A stretch of 64,000 bases of DNA from Salinimicrobium sediminis (GCF_900215295.1 NZ_OCMF01000001.1:806001-870000), one strand, 5' to 3'. Counted from the stretch's first letter, positions 48,461 to 57,876 are shown. The notes: generated by a model from the sequence alone, not told the origin. Translations and numbers: made by a program.

Positions 48461-48489
48461 AAAAAACTCTCACAATGTGAGAGTTTTGT
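48461..48489 (-). terminator. Terminator between rpmF and fabH
   Basis: A long perfect inverted repeat (AAAACTCTCACA / TGTGAGAGTTTT) is followed on the minus strand by TTGTTTT. It separates the DUF177-rpmF transcript from fabH. Confidence 0.8.
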
Positions 48490-48512
48490 ATGGTAGTCAA
48501 AGCTCTTTATGA

Positions 48513-48710
48513 TTAAGCTTCTACTTCTTCGGTGTTATCGATCAATACCTGGCCACGGTAGTAAAGTTTACCTTCATGCCAGTGAGCCCTGTGGTACAAA
48601 TGTGCTTCTCCTGTTGTAGGATCTGTAGCTATTTGCGGAACAGAAGCTTTGTAATGCGTTCTTCTTTTATCTCTCCTCGTTTTTGAGGTCTTTCTCTTTG
48701 GATGTGCCAT
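48513..48710 (-). CDS. rpmF: Ribosomal protein bL32
   Basis: The 65-residue basic protein begins [19 protein letters not shown], the signature of bL32. It has no cysteine at all, so it is the zinc-free form of the protein. It lies nine bases after the DUF177 gene, the usual arrangement. Confidence 0.97.
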   Translation of the reverse strand: MAHPKRKTSKTRRDKRRTHYKASVPQIATDPTTGEAHLYHRAHWHEGKLYYRGQVLIDNTEEVEA

Positions 48711-48719
48711 GGCTGCGTA

Positions 48720-49256
48720 TTAATTATCGTTTAATAAATTTTTTAACTTCTCCCAGCGGGGATCTATATCCTCCTCTGCTTTGATCTCTTTTTCCCGCGG
48801 ACTTAACTCGTCCAGCTTTTCAAGTACTTCAGACTTTAGGGTGCCGTCAAGCACTCCCGGATGAACTCTTTTTGACGGAACTGCCAATACTATAAGCTCG
48901 TAAATGTACTGTTGAATGTTAACTTCATATTCCCCGTGCGGAAGAATAAGGAGATCTTCATTCTCATCATTGTACTCCTGTCCAAATTTAACCACCAAAA
49001 ACAACTCGCTGTCAATGGGTTGATCATATGGTTCATTGGTTAGGTCGCAATAAACATTTACCGTTCCCGATGCTCTAAAAGCAAGTTCCAACATAGTAGG
49101 TTTTTTCTCCAATTCGAGATCCACCTTTACATTGGCGCTATTAAAATCATCATATTCAAAATGCTCAAAGAACTTATTGTCTATCTCGTACTCGAACTGG
49201 TGTTTTCCTTGTTTCAGACCCACAAAAGGGATCGTGAACTCCTTTAGTTTCCTCAT
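48720..49256 (-). CDS. DUF177 family protein (YceD-like)
   Basis: This 178-residue protein has the family pattern: a beta-rich N-terminal half, CDLTNEPYDQPID in the middle (with a single Cys rather than the CxxC seen in many members), and an acidic C-terminus ending PRWEKLKNLLND. It is always found next to rpmF and is linked to large-subunit rRNA maturation in other bacteria. It has a perfect -7 box upstream. Confidence 0.9.
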   Translation of the reverse strand: MRKLKEFTIPFVGLKQGKHQFEYEIDNKFFEHFEYDDFNSANVKVDLELEKKPTMLELAFRASGTVNVYCDLTNEPYDQPIDSELFLVVKFGQEYNDENEDLLILPHGEYEVNIQQYIYELIVLAVPSKRVHPGVLDGTLKSEVLEKLDELSPREKEIKAEEDIDPRWEKLKNLLNDN

Positions 49257-49301
49257 TTCATCATCAGTTTCAAGTGCCTATCCCTTAGGATAAGGCGGGT
49301 G

Positions 49302-49309
49302 CAAAGATA
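49302..49309 (-). promoter_or_regulatory. -7 promoter element of the DUF177-rpmF unit
   Basis: The minus strand reads TATCTTTG, an exact TAnnTTTG match, about 45 bases before the DUF177 ATG. Confidence 0.55.
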
Positions 49310-49352
49310 TAAAAATTAATGAATTGCCTATTCTTTATAAACAAATTTTTGT

Positions 49353-50399
49353 TTATATCTTTTTGCTCTGCTTTTTCAGAACATTTGAAGTCAATTCGGT
49401 GTACTCCTGCCGGTTTCTAAAAATATCAATGGCTTTAAAAACCGCTTCTTTGAAGGAGTGGTGATCGGCTTTATTTTTTCCGGCAATCTCGTATGCAGTA
49501 CCGTGATCTGGAGATGTTCTAACTTTACTCAACCCGGCTGTGAAATTGACTCCGCTTCCGAAGGAAAGCGTCTTAAAAGGAATTAATCCCTGGTCATGAT
49601 AGGCAGCTACAACTGCATCAAAATTTTTGTAGTTGCCACTTCCGAAGAAACTGTCAGCAGAATAGGGGCCAAAAACAAGCTTTCCGGAACTTCTTATTTT
49701 TTCCAGTGTTGGTTTGGTTACTTCATCATCTTCATTCCCTATCACCCCATTATCCCCGCTATGCGGATTTATCCCCAGCACCGCCACCTTCGGCTTCTGA
49801 ATTTTAAAATCCTGCTGCAGGGACTTGTAAATAATCCTGATCTTTTTCTCAATAAGTTCGGGAGTAATGGCCGAAGCCACATCTTTAACAGCAACATGAT
49901 CTGTTAACAATCCTACTCTTAACGTATCAGTGATCATGAACATCAAACTCTCCCCTTCCAATTCTTTGGCAAGATAATCTGTGTGTCCCGGAAATTTAAA
50001 GTCTTCGCTTTGGATGTTGTGTTTATTAATTGGAGCCGTGACCAGCACATCTATCTCCTCTTTTTTTAAGGCCTCGGTAGCTGCTCTTAGCGATTCAAAA
50101 GCATACTTACCACCTTCGGCAGTTTCTTCCCCAAAGTTGATATTGACATTTTCCTTCCATACGTTCACTACGTTGAATTTATTATCAATAGCCTGGGAAG
50201 CATCTTCTATTCCCTGAAAAGTGATGTCGTAATCCAGCTTTTTCTTTATAAAAGTTATTGTTTTGGCAGAAGCAAAAACTACAGGAGTACACAGTTCCAG
50301 CATGCGGGCATCTTCAAAAGTCTTCAGCACGATCTCACTCCCTATCCCGTTGAGATCCCCAATACTTATTCCCACTTTTATTTTGTCGGCTGATTTCAT
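49353..50399 (-). CDS. pdxA: 4-hydroxythreonine-4-phosphate dehydrogenase
   Basis: This 348-residue protein begins with the PdxA block VGISIGDLNGIGSEIVLKTF. The metal-binding His residues are in FPGHTDYLAKEL, in LGINPHSGDNG and in YHDQGLIPFK. It oxidises 4-phosphohydroxythreonine in the DXP-dependent route to pyridoxal phosphate. It is divergent from ribE, with 59 bases between starts. Confidence 0.95.
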   Translation of the reverse strand: MKSADKIKVGISIGDLNGIGSEIVLKTFEDARMLELCTPVVFASAKTITFIKKKLDYDITFQGIEDASQAIDNKFNVVNVWKENVNINFGEETAEGGKYAFESLRAATEALKKEEIDVLVTAPINKHNIQSEDFKFPGHTDYLAKELEGESLMFMITDTLRVGLLTDHVAVKDVASAITPELIEKKIRIIYKSLQQDFKIQKPKVAVLGINPHSGDNGVIGNEDDEVTKPTLEKIRSSGKLVFGPYSADSFFGSGNYKNFDAVVAAYHDQGLIPFKTLSFGSGVNFTAGLSKVRTSPDHGTAYEIAGKNKADHHSFKEAVFKAIDIFRNRQEYTELTSNVLKKQSKKI

Positions 50400-50434
50400 A
50401 AAGGTTCCCTGTATTTATTCTAATTTTATAGGCG

Positions 50435-50442
50435 CAAAGGTA
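50435..50442 (-). promoter_or_regulatory. -7 promoter element of pdxA
   Basis: The minus strand reads TACCTTTG, an exact consensus match, 35 bases before the pdxA ATG. Confidence 0.5.
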
Positions 50443-50458
50443 AATAATAAATAAGGAA

Positions 50459-51049
50459 ATGTTTACAGGGATAATTGAAGAACTGGGAGTGGTTACTGCC
50501 CTGGAGAAAAATGGCGGAAATCTAAATATTACGGTAAAAGCAGGGATGACGAAGGAGCTGAAAATTGATCAAAGCGTGGCCCACAATGGAATATGTCTTA
50601 CTGTTGTAGATATTAAAGATGATGAATATACCGTCACAGCTATTGATGAAACCCTCAATAAGACCAATCTGGGAAATTTAAAAGTGGGAGACAGTGTTAA
50701 CCTGGAAAGAGGAATGAAGGTGGGAGCAAGATTAGACGGCCATATCGTCCAGGGACATGTAGATCAAACCGCTACCTGCACCAGGATTGACAACAAGGAA
50801 GGCAGTAGGGAATTTACCTTTGAATACGATCCTGAATTTCAAAATGTGACTATTGAAAAAGGCTCAATAACAATTAATGGGGTGAGCCTTACCGTGGTCA
50901 ACTCCCAAAAAAGCCATTTTAGCGTGGCTATTATTCCCTATACTCTCGCACACACCACTTTTGGTTCTTTACAAAAAGGTGACAGGGTTAATCTTGAGTT
51001 TGACGTGATTGGAAAATATGTGCAGCGCCTTATGAATTCCAACTCTTAG
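50459..51049 (+). CDS. ribE: Riboflavin synthase alpha chain
   Basis: This 196-residue protein is built of two lumazine-binding halves. The first starts MFTGIIEELG and has NGICLTVV. The second has HIVQGHVDQTA and INGVSLTVVN. It dismutates two molecules of 6,7-dimethyl-8-ribityllumazine to riboflavin. Its end overlaps the convergent small secreted gene by 20 bases. Confidence 0.95.
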   Translation: MFTGIIEELGVVTALEKNGGNLNITVKAGMTKELKIDQSVAHNGICLTVVDIKDDEYTVTAIDETLNKTNLGNLKVGDSVNLERGMKVGARLDGHIVQGHVDQTATCTRIDNKEGSREFTFEYDPEFQNVTIEKGSITINGVSLTVVNSQKSHFSVAIIPYTLAHTTFGSLQKGDRVNLEFDVIGKYVQRLMNSNS

Positions 51050-51323
51050 TCCTCTCCTTAAAATAATAGAGGCTAAAGACTCCTAATCCTATTCCTGAAA
51101 TAAACAGAGGAAAAATATAATCATTTATAGGCAGGCAAAGACCCACAGGAGGAGAAATACCTCCGGGATTGCCTCCATCGCCCTGTCCACATGGACCGCT
51201 TGTAGTATCCTGCGCAGCCATTATTGGCTCGGGTGGATATTGAGCGGAGATTTGCCCGTAGGTTAAAGCTGAAATTGCAAAAAATATTGCTAGCAGAACT
51301 GTAATTCGCCACTTTTTCTTCAC
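51030..51323 (-). CDS. Small exported protein with sorting-like C-terminus, paralogue A
   Basis: This 97-residue protein starts at a GTG (51323) and has a Sec signal peptide (about 1-24). A Pro/Gly-rich middle with a GPCGQG motif follows. The C-terminal module is PPVGLCLPINDY followed by a hydrophobic helix and a basic tail (KERTK). The same C-terminal module occurs in the next gene. The pattern of a PIN/PID motif, helix and basic end resembles proposed protein-sorting tails in Bacteroidetes (PID-CTERM type), but I cannot confirm the assignment. Function is unknown. Confidence 0.6.
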   Translation of the reverse strand: MKKKWRITVLLAIFFAISALTYGQISAQYPPEPIMAAQDTTSGPCGQGDGGNPGGISPPVGLCLPINDYIFPLFISGIGLGVFSLYYFKERTKSWNS

Positions 51324-51428
51324 TGCGGAAAAGTAAAGCGATATATTTTAATTTCAATGTTAAAAATGCACTTTGTCGATTTTTTAACACCTTTTATCGA
51401 TTATCAGGATTTTGAGAAAGGAACTTGA

Positions 51429-51719
51429 CTAAGATTTCTCCATTCTCCAGATCATAATACTGCCTAATAAAATTCCGCTAAGCAACAGTGGCAAAAGGTA
51501 ATCATTTATAGGAAGACAAAGTCCTACCGGGGGCGGAATGCCGGGACCATTGCCACGATCGGGAAGATCCGGAAGTTTACCACACGGGCCTCTTCCATTT
51601 CCCTGGCTGGCCGCAGTAGTCGGTTGTGGAGGACCCTGTGCGGGGCTCTGGCTATAGGCCGCAAGAGTAAAGCCTGCAATTGCAAACGCTAAAATCCACA
51701 ATTTGAAACTTTTACCCAT
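51429..51719 (-). CDS. Small exported protein with sorting-like C-terminus, paralogue B
   Basis: I choose the ATG at 51719 (96 residues). A signal peptide (about 1-23, ending AAYSQ) precedes a Pro/Gln/Gly-rich stretch with RGPCGKLP. The C-terminal module PPPVGLCLPINDYLLPLLLSG with a hydrophobic helix and a basic end follows. The layout and both Cys-containing motifs match paralogue A 105 bases downstream, so the pair arose by tandem duplication. Function is unknown. The 286 bases upstream, to the protease gene, show no other convincing gene. Confidence 0.6.
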   Translation of the reverse strand: MGKSFKLWILAFAIAGFTLAAYSQSPAQGPPQPTTAASQGNGRGPCGKLPDLPDRGNGPGIPPPVGLCLPINDYLLPLLLSGILLGSIMIWRMEKS

Positions 51720-52005
51720 GACTAACAACAGCCTATTTATTTAAAGTATTCATATTTTAAAAAAGGTGTAGCTGACATTGGAACCCTACTTCCCTAACAC
51801 TCAAAAATATGAAATTAAATGAGGTTTTCTAAAAAAGGAGCTATAATTTAAGAAATTACCTACAAAATAAATGGCGGTTTTTAGATGGATGAACTGCAGA
51901 ACCGGAAGAAGAGGGCCAAATATTCTGCAAAAGCTAAAAACAACACTAACAGTCTATTGCAAATTATTTCTATATTGAGCAGTATTTTAACTCAAACTTT
52001 GATAT

Positions 52006-54900
52006 ATGAAAAGCATAAGATTAATTCTTCTTCTGGTATTTATTTCGCTCTCCTCCACTTCTTTTGTGGCCGCTGAGCAGCTAAGGGGAAATGAAACTGT
52101 ACCGAAAAAGGATCAGGACCAGGAACAGGGACTGTCCATAGAATTTGAAAAATATGAGCTGGAGAATGGACTTAATGTGGTCCTGCATCAGGATGAATCC
52201 GATCCAATTGTTTCCGTAGCTATTCAATATGGAGTAGGCTCAAACAGGGAGAAGAAAGGCCGCACAGGTTTTGCCCACCTGTTTGAGCACATGTTGTTCC
52301 AGGAATCTGAAAATGTGGAACAAGACCAGTTTTTCAAGAAAATTCAGGACGTCGGCGGAACCCTTAACGGAGGTACCTGGGTTGACGGCACTATCTACTA
52401 CGAGGTGGTCCCTAAAAATGCTCTTGAAATGGTCATGTGGCTGGAGTCCGACCGAATGGGATATTTTATCAATACTGTAACCGAATCTGCCTTTGCGAAT
52501 CAGCAGGAAGTGGTACAGAACGAAAAACGCCAGCGGGTGGACAACAATCCTTATGGCCACACCAACTGGGTGATCGACAAAAATCTTTTTCCAGACGGAC
52601 ATCCTTACAGCTGGCAGGTGATTGGTGAACTGGAGGACCTTAAAAGCGCAACTGTTGAAGATGTAAAGGAATTCTATGATAGATTTTACGGGCCAAACAA
52701 TGCCACCCTTGTGATCGCAGGAGATTTTAACAAAGAAGAAACCAAAAAGCTGGTTGAAAAATACTTTGGAGAGATCAAAAGACGTAAAGAAGTTGCCCCG
52801 CTTGAAGTACAGAACGTAAAACTGAAGGAGACAAAAAGACTTTATCATGAGGATAATTTTGCCACAGCTCCCCAGTTAAATATGGTATGGCCGGCAGTGG
52901 AACAGTATACAGAAGATGCGTATGCACTTGATTTCCTTGCCCAAATCCTTTCCGACGGAAAAGAAGCACCTCTCTACGAAGTGCTGGTAAAAGAGAAAGA
53001 ACTTACCTCTCAACCGAGAGCGTTCAATGGCGCTGATCAAATTGCGGGTAAATTCCGGATTATGGTTACAGCTAATGCAGGAGTAGACCTTGATAAAGTG
53101 GAAGCAGGAATCAATGAAGCCTTTGATCGGTTTGAAAAAGAAGGGGTAACTCAAAAGGATATCGAACGCATCAAAGCCGGCCTGGAAACAGATTTTTATA
53201 ACGGCATAAGCAGCGTGCTTGGAAAATCCTTTCAGCTCGCACAGTATGATGTATTCACCGGAGATCCCGGATATATCGAGCAGGATATTGAGAATATCAA
53301 GGCGGTGACCAAAGAAGATGTGATGAGGGTTTACGAGAAATATATCAAGGAAAAGCCTTACGTTTTGACCAGCTTTGTTCCGAAAGGTCAGCTTGAGCTA
53401 ATTGCAGAAAATTCTGAAAAAGCTAAAGTTGTAGAGGAAGAAATTACTGAAAATGTTGAAACCACAGTAGCTGAAGCCTCCGAAGAAAAGGAGATCGAAA
53501 AAACTCCTTCTAAGATCAACCGTTCCACTCCTCCTGCAGTTGGACAAACACCCTCTCTAAATGTTCCTGAATCCTGGAATGTAGAACTGGAAAACCAGCT
53601 TGAAGTGTATGGTATTGAGCAAACTGAACTGCCTTTGGTGAACTTTAGCCTTGTGATCGAAGGTGGCCATATGCTTGACGATCTCACCAAAAAGAATGGG
53701 GTAGCCAATCTGATGACCGATATCCTGATGGAAGGTACTGCCAATAAAACCCCGGCAGAACTTGAAGAAGCCATTGATATGTTGGGTGCAAACATCAATA
53801 TGTATACAACCAACGAATCTATTGTAATTCGGGGAAATACCCTAAAACGAAATTTTGAAGAAACTATGGAGCTGGTAGAGGAAATTCTACTGGAACCAAG
53901 ATGGGATGAGGAAGAGTTTGGCCGGATAAAGACCAGCACGATCAACAGCATCAAGAGGAATCAGGCTAATCCAAACTATATCGCCAATCAGGTTTATAAC
54001 GAACTGCTGTATGGAGCAAACCATCCTTTTGCCCATCCTACTTCAGGGACTGTAGCGTCTGTAGAGGCCATTACTATGCAGGACCTCAAGGATTTCTATA
54101 ACAATTATTTTTCTCCTTCAGTAAGTCGGTTCCACGTGGTCGGGGACATTTCCCGGACCGAGGCACTTGACGCCATTGAAGACCTTGAGGAAGAATGGGA
54201 AGCCAAAGAAGTAAATATTCCGGAATATGAGGTAGTGACCAACAGGGATAAGGCATCCCTATATTTCGTTGATGTCCCCGGCGCAAAACAATCTGTGATC
54301 AATATTGGATACATCGCGCTGCCACGCACCAGTAAGGATTTCTTTCCTGCAGAAGTGATGAATTATAAACTCGGAGGTTCTTTCTCCGGAAACGTGAACC
54401 TGATCTTAAGAGAAGAAAAAGGCTACACCTACGGTGCCCGCTCAGGTTTTAGCGGATCCAAGATCCCCGGGACCTTTACTGCCTCTTCCAGCGTCCGTAC
54501 CAATGCCACAGGGGAATCTGTTGGAATTTTCAGGGATGAGATAGCGAAATACAGAGAAGGCATTAAGCCCGAAGATCTTGAGTTCACCAAAAATGCCCTC
54601 ATTAAATCTAATGCGCTGCGGTTTGAAACCCAGGGTTCTTTGTTAGGTATGCTTCAGGAAATGAGTGCATACGATTTGCCTGCAAACTATATTGAGCAGG
54701 AGGAGAACATCATCAGAAATATGACTTTGGAGCAGCATAAGGAACTGGCTCAAAAATATCTTGATGAATCTAAAATGGCATATTTAGTTGTAGGTGATGC
54801 CGAAACTCAATTTGAACAGTTCAAAGATATGGGGTTTGATGAAGTAAAACTGCTGAACAAAGAAGGGGAAGAAGTAAAACTTGAGGAATTAAAACAATAA
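52006..54900 (+). CDS. M16 family zinc metallopeptidase, two tandem modules, exported
   Basis: A signal peptide (about 1-23, MKSIRLILLLVFISLSS...VAA) is followed by an active M16 module with the inverted zinc motif H91-L-F-E94-H95 and the distal Glu in QQEVVQNEK. An acidic linker (about 470-510) follows, then a second module lacking HxxEH that should complete the chamber. Such periplasmic insulinase-like proteases degrade short peptides. The 964-residue length is normal for the fused form. Confidence 0.92.
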   Translation: MKSIRLILLLVFISLSSTSFVAAEQLRGNETVPKKDQDQEQGLSIEFEKYELENGLNVVLHQDESDPIVSVAIQYGVGSNREKKGRTGFAHLFEHMLFQESENVEQDQFFKKIQDVGGTLNGGTWVDGTIYYEVVPKNALEMVMWLESDRMGYFINTVTESAFANQQEVVQNEKRQRVDNNPYGHTNWVIDKNLFPDGHPYSWQVIGELEDLKSATVEDVKEFYDRFYGPNNATLVIAGDFNKEETKKLVEKYFGEIKRRKEVAPLEVQNVKLKETKRLYHEDNFATAPQLNMVWPAVEQYTEDAYALDFLAQILSDGKEAPLYEVLVKEKELTSQPRAFNGADQIAGKFRIMVTANAGVDLDKVEAGINEAFDRFEKEGVTQKDIERIKAGLETDFYNGISSVLGKSFQLAQYDVFTGDPGYIEQDIENIKAVTKEDVMRVYEKYIKEKPYVLTSFVPKGQLELIAENSEKAKVVEEEITENVETTVAEASEEKEIEKTPSKINRSTPPAVGQTPSLNVPESWNVELENQLEVYGIEQTELPLVNFSLVIEGGHMLDDLTKKNGVANLMTDILMEGTANKTPAELEEAIDMLGANINMYTTNESIVIRGNTLKRNFEETMELVEEILLEPRWDEEEFGRIKTSTINSIKRNQANPNYIANQVYNELLYGANHPFAHPTSGTVASVEAITMQDLKDFYNNYFSPSVSRFHVVGDISRTEALDAIEDLEEEWEAKEVNIPEYEVVTNRDKASLYFVDVPGAKQSVINIGYIALPRTSKDFFPAEVMNYKLGGSFSGNVNLILREEKGYTYGARSGFSGSKIPGTFTASSSVRTNATGESVGIFRDEIAKYREGIKPEDLEFTKNALIKSNALRFETQGSLLGMLQEMSAYDLPANYIEQEENIIRNMTLEQHKELAQKYLDESKMAYLVVGDAETQFEQFKDMGFDEVKLLNKEGEEVKLEELKQ

Positions 54901-54919
54901 ACCTCTTTAATTTGTAATT

Positions 54920-54954
54920 AAAACCCTCGCTGAAAAGTGAGGGTTTTGTTTTTC
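54920..54954 (+). terminator. Terminator after the M16 protease gene
   Basis: The stem AAACCCTC / GAGGGTTT is followed by TTGTTTTT. Confidence 0.82.
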
Positions 54955-54996
54955 TATAACCGGGATTCCAATCTTTTTTCAGGAGTTTTAATTGTT

Positions 54997-55398
54997 TTAG
55001 GTCCCTGAACCCTCTCCTGTTCTTAAATTTCTCATTCTACCCAGCTCCATCACGTACACCAGTAAAGCTCCTAAAGCGTAAAACAGAATGTCAAGCCATT
55101 CAAAATAGCTGCCCAAAATTATTGTCGCAATATTATTTCCCTCCAGTCCCAGCAGGTTCACAATTCTCAGATACTGTAGCGCCTCAATAGCAATGGCAAA
55201 AAGGAACACTCCAAAAATGGCATTTTTGACAGGTATTCTAAAAAAGCTCTTCAGCAGGCAATAGAGAAAGACCACCACCAGCAGATCACCGCCATAAGGC
55301 CTGATAACCGAGTCTCTCACAAAAACTGCGATAAAGACCAGCAGCAGGAAAAGAAAAATAGCAGCGAAAAAATATTTTTTATGGAAGTGGATCATCAT
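54997..55398 (-). CDS. DUF2809 family membrane protein
   Basis: This 133-residue protein has four predicted helices. RPYGGDLLVVVFLYCLL and EALQYLRIV...FEWLDILFYALGALLVY match the DUF2809 pattern. Function is unknown. It is divergent from the symporter gene at 55511. Confidence 0.8.
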   Translation of the reverse strand: MMIHFHKKYFFAAIFLFLLLVFIAVFVRDSVIRPYGGDLLVVVFLYCLLKSFFRIPVKNAIFGVFLFAIAIEALQYLRIVNLLGLEGNNIATIILGSYFEWLDILFYALGALLVYVMELGRMRNLRTGEGSGT

Positions 55399-55510
55399 TT
55401 AAAAGTAATGAAATACAACAAAAATATGTTTCAGAATTTTTCCGGGCATTTACTTTTCCAAAACAGCTTTTTCCTGATCCTAATTCTGCGGAAAGATATA
55501 TTTTTGCCGG

Positions 55511-56896
55511 ATGGCAGCAAGAGGCGGTTTTTCGAGCAGAATTGGTTTTATAGCAGCCGCGGCAGGATCGGCGGTTGGATTGGGAAACATATGGCAATTC
55601 CCATATGTGGCGGGACAAAATGGTGGTGCCGCCTTTTTATTGATCTACGTCTTCTGGATCTTTCTCATTGGTTTTCCCATCATGTTGGGAGAGATCACCC
55701 TTGGAAGAAGCGCACAGGCAAACCCTTATGGTGCCTATAAAAAATACGGCGGAAAAGTTTGGGGACTGGTGGGACTCTTCGGAATATTATCGGGAGTAAT
55801 GATCCTTTCTTTTTATAACGTAGTCTCTGGATGGGCCTTTGGATATTTTCTTGAGACTGCCTTTGGAAATTTACTGGAGGAGGAGAATTTTTCTACATTT
55901 TTTGGAGACTACGTAGCCGACTTTTCAGATAATCTGTGGTTTAGCTTTGGCTTTATGGCGATCACCGCAGTAATTGTACTGCAGGGGGTAAAAAAAGGGA
56001 TTGAAGGCTCTGCTAAAATCCTTATGCCCGCACTTTTTGTCATTTTAATAGGGATTATCATTTACGGCCTCATGCTTCCCGGGGCAATGGAAGGTGTAAA
56101 ATTCTATCTCCTGCCCGACTTCAGCCTTATCAATGGCGCTACCATCTATTCGGCTTTGGGTCAGGCGTTCTTTTCCTTAAGTCTTGGGATGGGTGGCTTG
56201 ATCACCTATGGTTCGTACCTCAGCAAAAAAGAAAATATTGTTAGCTCTGCCACTCTGGTGGCAATTGCAGATACTCTAGTGGCATTTTTGGCAGGACTGA
56301 TGATCTTTCCGCTGGTATTTTCGCAGGGACAATCCCCTTCTGAAGGTCCGGGGTTAGTTTTTGTCGCTTTACCGGGAATCTTCCAGGCCATGGGCCCAAT
56401 TCTTGGAAAAGTAATAGGCAGCAGTTTTTTCCTGTTATTATGTTTCGCCGCACTTACCTCAACAATTTCACTGCTTGAGGTTGCGGTAGCCTACTTTATT
56501 GATGAACGTAAATGGCCCCGAAGAAAGGCTGTTTTGGTAATGGCTTTTCTCATTTTCCTGATTGGAATTCCAAGTATGTTGGGTTATGGCGCGGTGCAAA
56601 GTTTGACAAGTTTCACTTTTTACGAAGGCACTCCAAAAAGTTTTATGGACCTTATCCAGGATTTATTCTCGGTGGTTGCGTTACCTCTTGGTGGCTTCCT
56701 GCTGAGCCTTTTTATTGCCACGCGCTGGACCACCGCAAAATTTTCTGAAGAAATTAGCCATGGAACCACAAATTACAAAGGTTCATTTTTGGAAGGTTTC
56801 CTTAACATTATGATCAAATTTGTTTGCCCGGTGGTATTGGGGTTCATGTTTGTGCTTACGGTGCTTCAGAAGTTCTTAAATGTGGAACTGTTTTAA
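55511..56896 (+). CDS. Neurotransmitter:sodium symporter family transporter
   Basis: This 461-residue protein has about twelve helices. The first carries the family signature FIAAAAGSAVGLGNIWQFPYVAGQNGGAAFL, whose unwound region binds Na+ and substrate, followed by GFPIMLGEITLGR. Bacterial relatives (LeuT, TnaT) import amino acids with Na+. The substrate is unknown. Confidence 0.93.
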   Translation: MAARGGFSSRIGFIAAAAGSAVGLGNIWQFPYVAGQNGGAAFLLIYVFWIFLIGFPIMLGEITLGRSAQANPYGAYKKYGGKVWGLVGLFGILSGVMILSFYNVVSGWAFGYFLETAFGNLLEEENFSTFFGDYVADFSDNLWFSFGFMAITAVIVLQGVKKGIEGSAKILMPALFVILIGIIIYGLMLPGAMEGVKFYLLPDFSLINGATIYSALGQAFFSLSLGMGGLITYGSYLSKKENIVSSATLVAIADTLVAFLAGLMIFPLVFSQGQSPSEGPGLVFVALPGIFQAMGPILGKVIGSSFFLLLCFAALTSTISLLEVAVAYFIDERKWPRRKAVLVMAFLIFLIGIPSMLGYGAVQSLTSFTFYEGTPKSFMDLIQDLFSVVALPLGGFLLSLFIATRWTTAKFSEEISHGTTNYKGSFLEGFLNIMIKFVCPVVLGFMFVLTVLQKFLNVELF

Positions 56897-56900
56897 TATT

Positions 56901-56939
56901 GCTTCGGAAGCAAAACAAAATTCAATTTACTTCCGAAGC
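56901..56939. terminator. Inverted repeat after the symporter gene
   Basis: Perfect 10-base arms GCTTCGGAAG and CTTCCGAAGC are separated by 19 bases, starting five bases past the stop. There is no T tract, so it is only a possible terminator or mRNA-end hairpin. Confidence 0.4.
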
Positions 56940-57175
56940 CTATAAAATCTGAGGTTCTCAAAATGTCATTTTTGAGAGGATTATTTTCCTGAAGCTTTTT
57001 TAGCCTCCTCCAATTATCCGCTTGCTCAGCCATAGACATTAAATCTATCTTAGGATGTTCTATGTCAGGAAAATCTATTCCTGAGGCAGTTATATTTTTT
57101 CTAAATTTATTTAAACGAAAATCACACCTCTCCCTAAGGCAATTAAATAGTGAGCAGGATAGAAAAAAGGAAGAG

Positions 57176-57745
57176 ATGTCAGCAAAAAGATCTAAAGGAC
57201 TAAAGTCAAAAGAGCAGGAAGAAATTTTGAGGATTCTCAAAAAAAGGTTTGAAAAACATACCTTCAGGCATGAAGACCTGGACTGGGAAAATATTAAAAT
57301 CAAACTGGAAGCTAATCCTGAAAAGCTTTGGTCCCTGCGGCAAATGGAAGAAACCGGCGGCGAACCGGATGTGGTAGGAAAGGATAAAAACTCAGGAGAG
57401 TTAATTTTCTTTGACTGTGCTGCGGAAAGCCCTAAAGAAAGAAGAAGTTTATGCTACGATCGTGAAGCTCTGGAAGCAAGAAAACAGAACAAACCGAAAA
57501 ACAACGCTCTTGATATGGCGGCCGAAATGGGAGTTGAGCTTCTAAACGAAGAACAATACAGGGAGTTGCAAAAGCTGGGGGAATTCGATCTAAAAACTTC
57601 CAGCTGGATCAAAACTCCGGAGAGCATAAGAAAAGCCGGAGGAGCTCTTTTTTGTGACCGCCGCTACGGTCATGTCTTTGTCTATCATAATGGTGCACAA
57701 TCCTATTATGCCGCCAGAGGTTTTAGAGGAATGTTAAGGGTATAG
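57176..57745 (+). CDS. DUF4256 family protein
   Basis: I choose the ATG at 57176 (189 residues), because it follows a purine-rich AAAAAAGGAAGAG ribosome-binding stretch and because the extension from 57062 is unlike the family. Conserved blocks include MEETGGEPDVVG, FFDCAAESPKERRSLCYDREALEARK and GALFCDRRYGHVFVYHNGAQSYYAARGFRG. No function is known for this cytoplasmic family. Confidence 0.82.
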   Translation: MSAKRSKGLKSKEQEEILRILKKRFEKHTFRHEDLDWENIKIKLEANPEKLWSLRQMEETGGEPDVVGKDKNSGELIFFDCAAESPKERRSLCYDREALEARKQNKPKNNALDMAAEMGVELLNEEQYRELQKLGEFDLKTSSWIKTPESIRKAGGALFCDRRYGHVFVYHNGAQSYYAARGFRGMLRV

Positions 57746-57772
57746 AGAAAAGTCCATTCCGGATTATAAAAT

Positions 57773-57807
57773 AAAAAGGTGGAGCTGTATCAGCACCACC
57801 TTTTTTT
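57773..57807 (+). terminator. Terminator of the DUF4256 gene
   Basis: The stem GGTGG-A-GCTG / CAGC-A-CCACC has one internal A-A mismatch and is followed by seven T residues. Confidence 0.85.
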
Positions 57808-57825
57808 ATAGACTACCTGAAAACA

Positions 57826-57861
57826 AAAACCGCCCCGGTTTCCCGGAGCGGTTTTTTTTAA
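57826..57861. terminator. Terminator of the Asp/Gly-rich lipoprotein gene
   Basis: The stem ACCGCCCCGG / CCGGAGCGGT (one mismatch) is flanked by A and T runs, so it works toward the minus strand and perhaps both ways. Confidence 0.8.
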
Positions 57862-57876
57862 ATGTATTCAGATTAT

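Noticed and set aside
51885-52076. 63-codon frame just before the M16 protease
   Set aside because: It runs 71 bases into the clear signal peptide of the protease in another frame and has no ribosome site or family features.
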